The translations under genes were made by a program, and so were the position numbers. Below are positions 1 to 10,689 of a stretch of 64,000 bases of DNA, piece after piece (position 1 is the first letter of the stretch; every line of letters begins with the position of its first letter). Location: assembly GCF_003576645.1 (NCBI RefSeq), contig NC_044916.1:13696528-13760527 (forward strand), written 5' to 3'. The notes under the pieces are model-generated. The model ran no database searches, had not been told where the DNA came from, and saw only the letters and a program-made list of their open reading frames with translations. This DNA is from Ipomoea triloba (lineage: Eukaryota; Streptophyta; Magnoliopsida; Solanales; Convolvulaceae).

Positions 1-330
1 CCACACACATCCTCCATGCAGGCGGTTTTGGCACCAATACGACATTTGCCAACCAAGCCGGGTATACCACCTCCCTAAGATGTCCGATCTCTAACAAGGT
101 TGCTACTTCTTTTTTCACAAACTCCCTCCGATTAGCTGCCAGGTGCCTTTTTCACTGTACTATTGGTCGGACGGCTGGGTCTACTGATAAGCGGTGGGTA
201 ATAACTGAGCGATCTATTACGGGCATGTCTTCCGGCCCCCATGCGAACAAAATCTTATACTCTTATAATGTCCGTAAGATATCATATCTGACTTCTTCAG
301 TTAATCCCTTCCCTATCCGGACCTTTCGGT
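1..330 (-). pseudogene. Ty3/gypsy reverse transcriptase, N-terminal fragment (runs off left edge)
   Basis: Read on the minus strand, this stretch encodes the start of a plant Ty3/gypsy reverse transcriptase. Recognisable pieces are LFAWGPEDMPVIDRSVI, then REFVKKEVATLLEIGHLREV, then VYPAWLANVVLVPK and WRMCV at the window edge. These match the conserved block that precedes the RT palm in plant gypsy elements. The catalytic residues lie beyond position 1 and cannot be seen. The frame is broken by an in-frame TAA near 263 and a TGA near 165, so this copy cannot make active enzyme. It continues the pol frame from the protease to its right. Family assignment is secure at the Ty3/gypsy level; the lineage is not determined. 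Confidence 0.85.
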
Positions 331-439
331 CGGGCTTCGAGCTTTCTAAGGCTATTTCCTCTAACTCCGCCGCGGGTTCTGGCCTGTCCCTAGCTTCTTC
401 CTTTGTGGTCCTTTCTGTAATGGTTTGCACTTGTAGATC

Positions 440-1085
440 TCGGCTTCCTATCTGGCGACACGTGAGGAGATAACAGGATCGTGTTGCCTGGCGGTCACAT
501 CTAGCGATCCCCACTCCTTCTGGCGTTCGAAATTTCAGACATAAGTGCTTGAGCGATATTACGGCTCCTAGGTCCTCTAAACCCGGTCTTCCCCACCACC
601 ACAAATTCCATGTTTATAGCTCGCACTCTAGGGTATTCTCCGATCTCTATGGGTAGGGTGATGCATCCTTCTAGCTCTATGCTATCCCCTGTGAATCCTG
701 CAAGGGGTGTTTTCACCTGGTGCAGGTTCTCCTTGGTTAGTCCCAGCTTGGTGAATGTTTCGAGAGACATGACATTGACGTTGCTGCCTGTGTCTTCGAA
801 TACCCTTCGAACTGTAGCTCCGTTGACGTCCATTGCGATTAGGATAGCGTCCCTGTGCGGGGTTGGCCCCTCGGGTAAATCATCGTCTGAGAAGATAATG
901 GGGTCCCTTCGGCCCCTTTTGGGTGGTGCTTTATGCTGTATTGCCTCTATGTATAATTGTCTGGCCCAGCGTTTCCTTTCCCGAGCGTTGTCCCCTCCGA
1001 CTGATCCCCCGTAAATCATGTGGATTATGAGTTTGTTGTGTTTTCTGCTACGATCGTCTTGCTCCTCTTGGAGCTCTCTTGCCAT
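440..1085 (-). pseudogene. Ty3/gypsy retropepsin-like protease region (decayed)
   Basis: The minus-strand frame 1085-501 (194 codons) carries a retropepsin-type aspartic protease of a Ty3/gypsy polyprotein. The catalytic triad DTG lies at about residues 98-100 in FEDTGSNVNVMS. It is followed by a flap-like PLAGFTGDSIELEG and a strand MEFVVV, all typical of the family. The linker upstream holds IHMIYGGSVGGD, a motif common between gag and protease in plant gypsy elements. After residue ~165 the homologous sequence (AVISLKHLCLKFRTPEGVG) continues in another frame down to about 270, so at least one frameshift separates protease from RT. It would cleave the gag-pol polyprotein in the intact element. 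Confidence 0.8.
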
Positions 1086-1324
1086 CCTGGGGTCTCGGGT
1101 TGCATTTCGGCTTCCTGCCCCACGGGCCTTCTTTCATGCCTGGGCATCTCCGTTTGTCTTTGCCACTGATTCGGCCCTCGAGGCTGTCGGCCTCCCTAGG
1201 GCGGTCGGCCCATGTTTCGTTTGAGGGCTTTTCTGTTTTCTATCAGTCCCTCTAGTTCCTTCTGCAAGGTGGTGCACTCCTCCGTGCTATTGGTTGGGGA
1301 TTCGTGGAATCTGCAGTACTTCCC

Positions 1325-2534
1325 CTATCTTATCGGTATGTGGCTGGCTACCGTCGCAGGGTTTTGTAGTGGGGGATCCTCCCTCACCCGAGGCGGGAGT
1401 ATCTCATGTATCGCCCTTGCCCCCAGGGTGGGGATGACCCGGGGTCGGTGGGCTACCGTCGGATGGCTAGGATTGATCCTGTCCCGTCGTTTCGACGATC
1501 GGTCCGCAGGACGCGTTCTTGTCTCCTCCAATGGGCGTTTCTCTCGCCGCCTTTGTTTTTGTCGTAGGGCCTCCTCCGTTTCGGCGTATCTGTTTGCTCT
1601 TTGTATGGCCTGAGCGTATGTCTCTGGGGTATCAGTTCGGAGACTTACGAACAGATCGCTAGCTTTTAGGGCCTCCATGAATAATGTTATGGCCGTCTGA
1701 TCGTCCAAACCTTCCACCGTTTGTATTTCTTTCTTCCACCTTCCTAGGAATTCTTTCAGGGTCTCAGCCTCCCCTTGTTGTACGGCGGTTAAGGCTGTGA
1801 AGTGCCTTTTAGTCTTTATGCTCCCTGCAAAGTATGTCAGGAATTGCTCGCCAAGGTTTCGAAACAATCAATAGTCCGGGGTGGTAGCGATAAGAACTAT
1901 CGCTATGTTTCCCCCTTCAGTGTTGAAAAGAATACCCTACAGTACATTGGGTCTTCTGCCCCTAATATCATCATTTTTGGTTGGAAGTCAATCAGATGGT
2001 CACTGGGATCCTCTGTTCCATCGTACATGGGCATTGCCGGGCATTGAAAGTTCTTAGGGGCGCAATATTCTTGTATCTCTAAGGTGAATGGATTGGCGTA
2101 TAGGAGGGATCGCGCTATCGGCTGTTCCCTTCCTCCCTCCATCCTTTTTCGGAGGTCTTTTAGTTCCCTGGCGAGGTTACCTATTTCCAGGTCCCGATGT
2201 TCCCGATCCAGACCTGGGGTTGGACCATAGTTTTCGCCTACGGCTTCTCGTCCGATGGGGGCTTCTTTCTTCCGTGGCTCATCTTCCGGCGGTTTACCCC
2301 CGATCGTCCGATCTGATTTTAGGAATTCGCAAAGTTGCGCCGCGACCTCCATTATATTGGGGGGAATTCGTCCAGCTGGGTGCGAGGGACTTCGTTGTCC
2401 AGGGAATGCTCGCCCGGATCGATTCTCTCCCCATTGCGAGGGTCCTCTTGGTTAGGTAGCTCGTGCGTGGTGGGGTTTTCCTGCAAATCTCCCGCTGGTG
2501 GGCCTGTTTCCCTTCCTTGTTGTGTAGTCACCAT
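1325..2534 (-). pseudogene. Ty3/gypsy gag (decayed, several frames)
   Basis: The gag region is spread over three minus-strand frames: 2534-2352, 2352-1903 and 1867-1325. The middle frame holds MPMYDGTEDPSDHL and ends at MYCRVFFSTLKGET. The last frame starts with FRNLGEQFLTYFAGS and continues through QGEAETLKEFLGRW and ALKASDLFVSLR, which is the Retrotrans_gag capsid domain of plant gypsy elements. Between the last two frames, codons that should encode a conserved tryptophan region read TAG twice within about 12 nt, consistent with G-to-A decay, and a frameshift follows. In an intact element this would be the capsid/nucleocapsid precursor of the virus-like particle. This copy is dead. Confidence 0.82.
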
Positions 2535-2578
2535 GTTTCTCGAGTTCAGAGGAAAGTACGAAGCTTTTTCGTATCGTT

Positions 2579-2595
2579 CCTCACGGACGGTGCCA
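2579..2595 (-). other. Primer-binding site of the gypsy element
   Basis: One base inside the LTR end, the minus strand reads TGGCACCGTCCGTGAGG. Its position and TGGC start fit a tRNA primer-binding site; similar TGGCGCCG... sites occur in plant gypsy elements. The exact tRNA is not established here. It fixes the inner LTR boundary at 2597. Confidence 0.65.
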
Positions 2596-2596
2596 A

Positions 2597-2988
2597 TGTT
2601 GGTTTTATGACTTTTGGGTAGTCAAAGGCAGGCCAACACTACCTGTTAGAATTGTGAGAATATAGGAAATATGTAGGAGAATATAATGAGAGAATATAGG
2701 TATTGTATTGCCTAGAATTGCTTGTCCTTTCTTCGTGTAGGGAGGGTCTATTTATACATATTTTGGGCCTAGGGCCTATAAGGAATAAGAATCCTGGATC
2801 GCCTCTTATTGGGAGTCCAGGTCACATTATGACAAATGAGTCATAATCTTGCTAGTATTATGAGTGTTAAGTCCAATCTTTATCGAACTCTTCTGTAGTT
2901 TTGGGTTGAAGGTCATTCTTGGGCTTTCTTGATCCAGTCGCTCTTTTGGGCCGGTCCATGTAGCTCGGGCCTAGTGTATTATCCATCA
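2597..2988 (-). repeat. 5' LTR of the minus-strand Ty3/gypsy element
   Basis: On the minus strand the LTR begins TGATGGATAATAC at 2988 and ends CCAACA at 2597, directly before the primer-binding site, so it has the usual TG...CA ends. It is about 392 bp. The partner LTR would lie left of position 1, so the target-site duplication cannot be checked. Confidence 0.75.
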
Positions 2989-3287
2989 AATATAGTTACT
3001 CTAATTCAACAACTTGGGACACTTGATGTTAGAAATTTATAAAGTAAATATAGCTCAAATTCACACATGGTTTCTTACTATGCATGTACTTAATTGGTGT
3101 TGTGGAGCTAGAAATTATTCACATGTATAATGTGTTTTATGAGATGGAAATAAATACGTTCAACTTGATATGAGTTATTGGACAAGGTGTTGTAGCACCT
3201 AGTAAAGTAGTAAACAAAATATTTATGGCGGTAGCAATTGTTTGAACATATTGTGTAAAACAATAAAGCATGTTACAACTAATATGA
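2989..3287. other. Unassigned AT-rich spacer
   Basis: This lies between the gypsy LTR and the solo Sirevirus-type LTR. I see no open frame, terminal repeat or tandem repeat in it. It is probably older sequence into which both retroelements inserted. Confidence 0.4.
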
Positions 3288-3484
3288 TGCTGGTCCCAAT
3301 GGAGTGATGAAAAGTCAAGAGGGGTGAATAGAGTTTTCTAACAAATTAAAAATTTACAACACTTTATCAAAATAACTCCAAGCTAAGAAAATTAGATTAA
3401 CGAAAATCTAACTTAGAGTGCACAACGGAATAAATATACGTAAAGTGCTATATTAAAAAATAAGTATTGGAAAAGCACTACATA

Positions 3485-3562
3485 TCTGTTCATAATCGAA
3501 CCTGTGACCTTTCACTTGGGAGGGCCACAGCTATGCCGCTTGACCACAAGGCCTTTGGCACG
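3485..3562 (-). mobile_element. tRNA-derived SINE-like fragment
   Basis: The minus strand holds a pol III box A match, TGGTCAAGCGG (3536-3546), and a partial box B, GGTTCGATTA (3493-3502), spaced as in tRNA-derived SINE heads. The surrounding CTTGTGGTC and GTCACAGGTTCGA resemble the 58-bp SINE at 55542. I could not find a clear tail or target-site duplication, so it may be a relic within the solo LTR. Confidence 0.5.
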
Positions 3563-3829
3563 TGATCTTCTTATAATTTTCAAAGCAGCGATATTTGAGT
3601 TATAGCAGATGACCTTTCACGTATGCTTCTTTATATTTCTTCAAGTTGTGTATTGATATTCTTTATTTCTTGATTTTGATTGACTTTTTTTTTTTATCTT
3701 CTATGATAGTCGTTGAGTGCTTGTAGATTGATTCTGAATATACTCTAAGCTTTGAGTTTGATCTACACTTTGATCTTTTCTCCTCTTGTTTCGTGCGTCC
3801 TCAAATATTTTTGTACAACTTTTGCCATT

Positions 3830-4629
3830 TCTCTTGCTATCATGCTTGCTAATACCTTTGCTTGCCAATCCATGCTACAGGTGCTGCTACAACATGTGCT
3901 ATTTTCCATGCTAAAAGATTTTCCTTTCAAGCTTGTTACTAGTCGTCACTTTTCTCCATAGATTGTTACAAACCTTGCTACATTTAGCATCCATGCATTT
4001 TCCCTTTTAGCTAGCATTCACGCGATACTATTTTCAAGCTTGTTGCTAGCCGTAACTCTTCTCCAAACAGTGTTACAGTCCTTGCTACTTTTAGCATTCA
4101 TGTTAGCATCCAAGTCATTTTCTAATTCTAGCAGTTTTGCTTCTTTCACTTCTAGTAGGGTCAATGCTACTTCTAGCATCCTTGTTAGCATTCGTGCTAC
4201 TTCCTCTTCTAGCAAGTATGCTATTTCTAGCATTCAATGCTACTTTTAGCATTCTTAGTATAATTTTCACTTTTTTTTTTGTCATTTTTCTTTGACCAAT
4301 GCTCTACTTTTAGCAACTTTGTTAGCATCTTCCTCTTAGCACTCACACAACTTTTTAATGCTAACTTTAGCAACCTTAATAAAATGTCTTCAAGAAGATT
4401 CGAACGGTGTATCTTTGGTATCACCTTCCTTGCTAACAACTCTTCTACTAGATTAATATGTTGAATGTAGCATTATTCAACCATCCATTTTCTTACTTCA
4501 AGACTTGGCATTTTAGCATTCCTTCTAACAATCTTGCTACTTCATAATTTTGCTTTTGCTAGGATTCGAATCCAACCATTTCAAGTATTCTATTCCTTCA
4601 ACCTTTATAATCAAGTATGCTACTTGATT
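3830..4629. repeat. TGCTA/TAGCA-rich cryptic repeat block inside the solo LTR
   Basis: The pentamers TGCTA and TAGCA recur dozens of times, often as inverted pairs such as TGCTACTTTTAGCA near 4083, 4166 and 4232. There is no fixed period. The pattern resumes after the nested SINE to about 4925. Open frames here are by-products of the repeat. Confidence 0.6.
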
Positions 4630-4805
4630 GCCCGCAAGGGCAGCCCGGGTGGTAAGAGCGATCCACCTACAACTGAGAGGTCGTAGGTTCGAACCTCAAA
4701 TTCTTGGGTTTGAGCCGGTCAGCTATGGGTAACCTAGGCTAGTTTACCTCCTTGTGATCCTTTGTCGGCTAGGGTCACAGGGCGAGGAAAACAACCTACT
4801 TAAAA
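4630..4805 (+). mobile_element. tRNA-derived SINE with target-site duplication
   Basis: The 176-bp insertion starts GCCCGCAAGGGCAGCCC and carries a near-consensus box A (TGGTAAGAGCG, 4650-4660) and a perfect box B (GGTTCGAACC, 4686-4695), the internal promoter of a tRNA-derived SINE. It ends in a short A-rich tail. It is flanked by 18-bp direct repeats CAAGTATGCTACTTGATT (4612-4629) and the same with one mismatch (4806-4823), the signature of LINE-assisted insertion. It inserted into the solo Sirevirus-type LTR, so it is younger than that LTR. Confidence 0.88.
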
Positions 4806-5130
4806 CAAGTATGTTACTTGATTTATTTCACCTCCAAGTGATTTGAACCATGAATCTTTTTCGAAGGTCTTCCTTGCTAACACTTTTGCTATTTTCTCTT
4901 AGAATTCACGCCAATAGCATCCACGACTTAGCTCTTTTGTGAATGGACTTTCCAAGGCAAGTTTTGTTCCTTTGCTCAAATAAAAATGGTCTTCTTCCTC
5001 CTTTGCCTGATTTTCGAAGCTTGAACACAAATAAAAAAAATTTCTAGACACAAAAAATAAAATAAAATGGGGATTCTAAATTTTCAAAATACATTTTACC
5101 TCATCAAAATCTTTACAATTATTCCTAACA

Positions 5131-6259
5131 TATGAGAAGTTTACTTGTGATATTTTGGATGCCCAAAATGAATTGTTTATTATTTTGAAGCATTTGAAAT
5201 GATGGGATAAGATAACAATTGGTTACACTAGTTATTGATATGATTGACAGGTAACTATCTTATCATAATTTGAACTACATAACCACATTATCTAAAAAAG
5301 TTAAAACTATTCTAACTTCCTATCTGTGTAACTATAAACGAACGGATGACAATCCTCATGTGTGATGGATAATAAAAGATCATCTTCTTGCCTTATTGTT
5401 ACTTAGTGTCTATAGCACTTAGTATTGAATATTTAGGATAAGTATACATGATGCATCTACAAACACATTATATATAGATATAAATAAGCAATTGGGCTAA
5501 ATTTATTACGCATTCTTTTTTTTCTTTTTTTTTTATTTATTTATTACGCATTCTTTGTATCCAAAGTCGTATGCATTGTCATGCCTTAGCTTGTAACTTC
5601 GATTAAGAGGGTCAATATCATTATTTTTTTTTATTAAAAAAAATAAACATAAACATTGCATGGCTAGAAGCGTATATCTTGGCATATAATTTGTATCACC
5701 TTCTTACCTTGTTTTAGAAAGTGTTTCAACAACTATTCCACTAAACTATTGCTCTAATAAGGTACTACTCTATAAAGTGTTACAACAAATGCTAACATTT
5801 TTGTGTCTAATTTAATTACCTATTTAACACATTTTTTTTGTTAAAAGTAAAAGTTTAAACTATGTATGGAATTAACATTATACTCTATAGATTAAAAGTG
5901 AAATTAATTTTCTTAATTTTATCAATATTTTATTTAAGATGTACGTACTGTGGTATAGTAATCAATTAACCTTTTATCCAGTTAACAAAAATCTCCTTAA
6001 CAGGAAGATAGTGAATTGTAGATAGTATTTTAGTCTAGAAGGAATTACACAAATTAATAACTTAACTAAATTAAATGTTTAAGAATTTCTGCGGAGTGAT
6101 GTCATGCTTCTTACTATTTTATGAATTTCTATACAAACAATTCTATATTTGGTCTGCTAAGAGACAATACCAAGACTCGTAGCTAGCCATAAGAGGTTTA
6201 ATTTGTTTTTTAGTATTTTGTTAATTGATGGGTCTTGGTATAAATATTAATTAAATTAA

Positions 6260-6261
<2 letters not shown>
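5131..6261. other. AT-rich sequence without recognised gene
   Basis: Short homopolymer and TTTTTTATT-type runs occur (for example 5515-5545 and 5620-5645), but I see no conserved frame, no terminal inverted repeats and no tandem array. It may be host intergenic sequence or old, decayed elements. Confidence 0.4.

Positions 6262-6305
<44 letters not shown>
6262..6305. repeat. (AT)n microsatellite
   Basis: A perfect run of about 22 AT dinucleotides. It directly borders a 260-bp non-coding block that ends at an alternating TG/CG tract, an arrangement like that of the (TA)n-flanked element at 55821. Confidence 0.95.
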
Positions 6306-6308
<3 letters not shown>

Positions 6309-6568
6309 CATGGTCCTCTGAAAAACTCAAAAATTGGTTTCAATTGTCCATTAGAGTTTATCAATAGTTGAGAACTTGAGGGTTTTAGTGAAAAACATAC
6401 AAGGTCTATTTTATAATTATTAAAAAAATTTAAGAGTTGATTTATTTTATAATTATTGCAAACTTAATAGTTTAATAAATGTATGATTTTAGTCTTTGAT
6501 TTTTCAAGATAGAGGGTGTGGATGTGTCCACACTTTTTATAGGAGGTGTTCTCACATGAACCCTCCCC
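6306..6568. other. Possible (TA)n-anchored short element
   Basis: This block sits between the (AT)n tract and a second alternating tract. Its right end, read in reverse, is GGGTTCATGTGAGAACACC. That resembles the outer ends of (TA)n-flanked elements, including the GGTTGCACTC...GAACTC start at 55822. The left end does not match it well, so the assignment is tentative. Confidence 0.3.
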
Positions 6569-6613
6569 TATATATGTGTGTGTGCGCGTGCGCGCGCGTG
6601 TGTGCGCACGTGT
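6569..6613. repeat. Alternating purine-pyrimidine tract (TA/TG/CG)
   Basis: An uninterrupted 45-bp alternating tract passes from TATATA through TGTGTG into CGCGTGCGCGCGCG and back to TGTGTGCGCACGTG. Such tracts are the classical sequence type for left-handed Z-DNA. No gene is seen beside it. Confidence 0.85.
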
Positions 6614-7685
6614 TGGAAATATTAGCAAAATTAATGTTTTGAGTTGTCATTTTGTTATACAAATATATGTGTCGTTCACTTTTAGTTCGAATTGTGTCAA
6701 AGTGGATTCATGTTCTCTTAAGTGAGACGAAGAATTCGATATATTGTATGCTCATAATTAATAATGAGTGAAAGATAAATTAATTCTTAGTGACTCATTT
6801 GAGATGGGAAAATGGAGATATGAAGGCTTATAAGAAGTCATTGTCCCACATTAAAAAAAGATGTGAGTTTACACTTGTGTGTGTGTGTGTGTATCATCCT
6901 TTTTGAAAGAGTTTAAATTGCATAGCATGAAGATTCTTTCATGCACAAACATTGACTAGGGCTAGAATGTAAAAGATTCTATATAACTTCAATTCTTCTA
7001 TTTGTGGAATTGAAACACCCCCTCCCTATGATTTTAAATTCAATGCTTGTTGGGGAAGAAAGATTTTAGTGTTAGAACAAAAATACTCCTCCCATATATA
7101 AATTATATTATAATATAGAGTTCATTTAGAACTTCAATTCTTCTATTTCTATCTCAAGAAATTACAATTCTTTTTCATCATAATTCTATCTTTATAGCTA
7201 AACACCTTGTTAGTATGTAACTATTGTAATGATTTTTCACACAAAGAAAATGATAGTTTTTTTTTTTAGGTCATATGGCTATTTTTCATTTTTTTCAACT
7301 TGATTAATATGATCATTTTCTTTTCATATTTAGAAAAATTTATTGTTATAAAATGATATTTCAAAGAGTTTCTATATAATATTCAATGTGCAATATGCTA
7401 TGAAAGAACACGAGAGAAGTATTATTTTGTCAAAACTTGAGCAGTGAGTGGGAGGTTTTGACCAATTATTAGTGGAGTGAAACCTTTTGTACCCAGAAGT
7501 GTAAGGATAACTTGAGATTCTTGGACAATTCGAGATTAGGTCAAAACCAAAAAGAAAAAAGAAAAGAAGACGATAAAATCCCCTTTTTCAACAATTTCTA
7601 TTTTTTTGGCTATCGAAAAATAAAAATGTTATCTTAAAAAGAGTTGAGAAAGAAAATTTCTCTTTACACGGAACTCTTTCAGTTG
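6614..7685. other. AT-rich sequence without recognised gene
   Basis: It contains a (TG)n run near 6878-6891 and A/T homopolymers. No conserved protein, element end or RNA gene was recognised. Confidence 0.4.
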
Positions 7686-8041
7686 TTATACCACGGACCG
7701 GGTCCACATTGTAAGTGGACTATGATCCTAAACGATATTAAATTGTGTATTTTTAGTATTGAAATTGTGAACTTTCAGAATGTAAAGTGTGTTTCTAAAT
7801 CAAAACACATAACAACTTTACTAAATTTTAGAAAGATTAAATTGTATATTTTAGTATTGGAATTGACTGCACTATTTGAAAGGAACTTGTGAATATAAAA
7901 CAATGTAATTAATTACATATATGTTAACATTGCGTGTTTGTAATATACAAATTATAAATTTTTAAAAGATAAATTATGAACATTTAATATGTAAATTGTG
8001 TATGGTCTACATTACAAATAAACCCGAGTCCATGGAATAAT
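7686..8041. mobile_element. MITE-like element with imperfect terminal inverted repeats
   Basis: The left end reads TTATACCACGGACCGGGTCC followed by ACATTGTAAGTGGAC. The right end in reverse reads TTATTCCATGGACTCGGGTT followed by TATTTGTAATGTAGACC. The two are clear imperfect inverted repeats over about 40 bp around an AT-rich interior of about 280 bp, and any frame inside is fortuitous. Superfamily and target-site duplication are not resolved. Confidence 0.55.
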
Positions 8042-8620
8042 TTACCCAACTCATCCCCTTTAAACTGTCAAACAAGAATGAGAACTCTTAAAAAAAAATA
8101 AAGTCTTTAACTTCATAAATTGGTCTTCCATGACTGTCTGACCAAAGTATCATACAACATCTAGGATGTTAACTAACCCAAAATTAATAGGTTGACCCAA
8201 TAATAATAATAATAAAGAATAAGGTTTAAATGGGCCATTGGACATAATTTTAAAGTGTAATTAGGTCACTGAATTAAAAAATGTACAATTAAAACATTGA
8301 ACATTTTAATTGTATGCAATTTTACCTGATAGCAAGTTACCGTCCATTTCATCAGGTTGTCTACATAGAAGGTGAGTTGATATTTTTAAATAATTTTTAA
8401 TAATAAACTTTAAAAAAATTTAAAAAAATTAAAAATATAAATAAATAAATAAATAATAAAAGCCAGGGTGGCCGGTGGCCACCCCATCCCTGTCTTCATC
8501 TCCAGGAGACGAAGATTTGCCTTCGTCTCCACGATGCTGATTATTTCTGCGTAAGTTCATAAATTCACAAATAAAATTTGGAAAAAGTTGCATTCTTTTG
8601 AACACTAGAATCAAATCTAT

Positions 8621-9087
8621 GGCTTTGTTTGGTTATTGGTGGATCCGCCAATTTTTGACGGATCCGCCATTTTACAGCGTTTTGACCTTACCAAAGTCAA
8701 AACACTGAGAAGTTGTTTGGTTAATGGCAGTTTGGAGCAACGGATCTGCTCCAAACTGTCAAGTTACAAAACGCTACTAGCTAGTAGCAGCGTTTTGCAA
8801 TGGCGTTTTGGGGAAAAATTTTCTTTCCCCAAAATGCCCTTATATTAATTAAAAAAAATGACTTTTGGTTAAAACAACTGGAAAGAAACGGAGCCTTGAG
8901 GCTCCTTTTATAGGAGCCTCAAGGCTCCCTTCCTCACTTATCCCACCGATGTGGGATAAGTGAGGGAAACAAAATTAGAAAAGGGGAGCCGCAGCTCCCC
9001 CTTTTTTTGTTTTGTTTTTTTTTTTAAAATTTATTAACATTATTATTATTATTATTATGTATTATGTATTATTATTATTATTATTGT

Positions 9088-9130
<43 letters not shown>

Positions 9131-9304
9131 CTTTTGGTCATTTTACATGTCAACCGCTAATCTAAACAGCTAATTTTACCAAACATCTTTTTACAAACCG
9201 CTAATACAATCCACTGGTGAAACCCGCTAATACAATCCGCTATTTGATAACCGCTAACACAATCCGCTACCGCTAAATGCTAACTGCTGATAACCAAACA
9301 AGCC
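8621..9304. mobile_element. Nested hairpin-rich MITE-like element
   Basis: The ends are inverted: GGCTTTGTTTGGTTAT on the left, and GGGCTTGTTTGGTTATCAGC when the right end is read in reverse. Near the right end CCGCTAAT/CCGCTAAC with AATCCGCT recurs as subterminal repeats, a hAT or PIF/Harbinger-like habit. Three hairpins sit head to tail in the middle: 8890-8928 (16-bp arms, perfect), 8932-8965 (15-bp arms, perfect) and 8983-9000 (7-bp arms). No coding capacity. No clear TSD was found. Confidence 0.55.
9090..9128. repeat. (TA)n microsatellite
   Basis: A perfect TA run follows an ATT-rich tract (9041-9089) inside the nested hairpin element. Confidence 0.95.
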
Positions 9305-10672
9305 CTAGGAGTATTACTGTTAAAATTCCTCTTTATCTCTAGTAGTTATAGATCCACCACACCACCAATTGTATTATCTCCAAATATATATATTTTCTGT
9401 TAAAAATACAGAGATTATATGTGTTACTGAACATGGATTTTCGGGTAGTATTGTATAATACATGGTTATGATTTTAAAATTCATGTAATATTTTGCTTTT
9501 TGTTAATTGTGTGTCTCTATATATTTATTGGGGACTGTCGTTTTTCTTTAATTTCATTTTATTTTATTTTAAAAGTTTATTATTAAAAATTAATTTAAAA
9601 TGCAAACTCACAATCCATGTGAGCATGTAACCTGATGAAATTGATGGTAACATGCTATCAAGTAAAATTGCATACATTTGGAGTTTTCAGTTGCCTAATT
9701 GCACTTTTTTTAAAAAATTCAATGGCCTAATTGCACTTTCAGGTTACGTTCAGTAGCCATTTTGCACCTTATTCAAAAAAAAAATTTAGGTCCAATAAAG
9801 TTTAGCCCAATAAAAAATTAGGCAAATAAGCCGGATTGTTTGGTTCGAGTCACTTAAGGCTATTCTTTTATTTTTTTTCGTTTTTCTTTTATATTAAAAA
9901 TAATATAAAAACATTATCCTCCAAAATTTCCCGCCCAAAAGTAGGGGCATTTTAGTAATATAGTAATTATTATTCTAATTATAATTAATTAATATTATTC
10001 TATCATAATATTAGTAATTATGGTAATCATAATATATTATATATAGTATAGATTGGTAATTAGTTATTAGTAATTATGGTAATTCCTTATTAGTAATTAT
10101 GTTAATTATTATGATAGTATATTTGTATTTTATAGATTAATACATATGCGTGCATTAATGTAATACCACTGAAAAATGTTTATGGTAATTAATTATATTA
10201 TGATAGTATATTTATATTTTATAGATTAATACACATACGTGCATTAATGTAATACCACTTAAAATTGTTTATGGTAATTAATTATTATGATAATATATTT
10301 GTATTTCATATAGATTAATACATATACATGCATTAATGTAATACCACTGACAAATGTTTATGGTATAGATTTATTTATTTATTTATTATGGTAGAATAAT
10401 AATCTATATCTATATCTATATAATAATATATAAAAATATATTAGTTATAATTGTATGGAATTCTATTAATTATAATTGAGTTCCATATATATTATATTCC
10501 AATACCTATTTGTTTACAATTTCATTTATTTATTACCAAATTAGCAATTATTACCAAAAGATATGTTATTATTATGTTAATGGTGAAAACATATGAATGG
10601 TAATCAAATGAATTACCAATTACCAATTATTACCAATTAACAATAATAGCTATGCATCTCTCTCTTTATGGC

Positions 10673-10680
10673 TATAAATA
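10673..10680 (+). promoter_or_regulatory. TATA box candidate of the Helitron transcript-like unit
   Basis: TATAAATA is followed by a CA-rich leader with CCACCACCAACACC, as in plant 5' UTRs. In the other Helitron copy the same site (33426-33433) is shortened to GGCTATACAAG, losing five bases of the box while the leader is kept. Confidence 0.45.
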
Positions 10681-10689
10681 CAAGAAGAA

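Larger units (their letters stand above)
3288..5130 (-). mobile_element. Solo LTR of a Sirevirus-type Ty1/copia element
   Basis: The plus strand starts TGCTGGTCCCAA and ends ATTCCTAACA. It shares order and motifs with the LTRs of the intact Sirevirus at 40684-53948: GGTCCCAA, then AGAGGGGTGAATAGA, a closing stretch with AATACATTTT and CATCAAAA, and TTCCTAACA. It is flanked by perfect 5-bp direct repeats TATGA at 3283-3287 and 5131-5135. No internal coding region is present, so this is a solo LTR left by LTR-LTR recombination. It is oriented like the intact element (transcription leftward) and is clearly older or of another subfamily, as most of the middle has diverged. Confidence 0.85.
8217..9774. 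mobile_element. Non-autonomous DNA transposon with long terminal inverted repeats
   Basis: The left arm (about 8217-8370) and right arm (about 9590-9774) are inverted copies. Both outer ends read GAATAAGGT, followed by shared blocks such as GTATGCAATTTTAC, TGATAGCA, GTTACC and TTTCATCAGG. Arms of about 150-180 bp with no transposase inside fit a Mutator-like or foldback-type non-autonomous element. The flanking nine bases (AATAATAAA / AAAAAAAAA) do not give a convincing TSD. The interior has hairpins at 8466-8484 and 8505-8530 and a second nested element. Confidence 0.65.

Noticed and set aside
3485..3562. A functional tRNA gene
   Set aside because: Only boxes A and B fit; acceptor and anticodon stems do not form, so a SINE-like relic is more likely.
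4018..4464. Leucine/serine-rich frames on both strands in the TGCTA-rich block
   Set aside because: They are products of the pentamer repetition and appear on both strands; no protein family resemblance.
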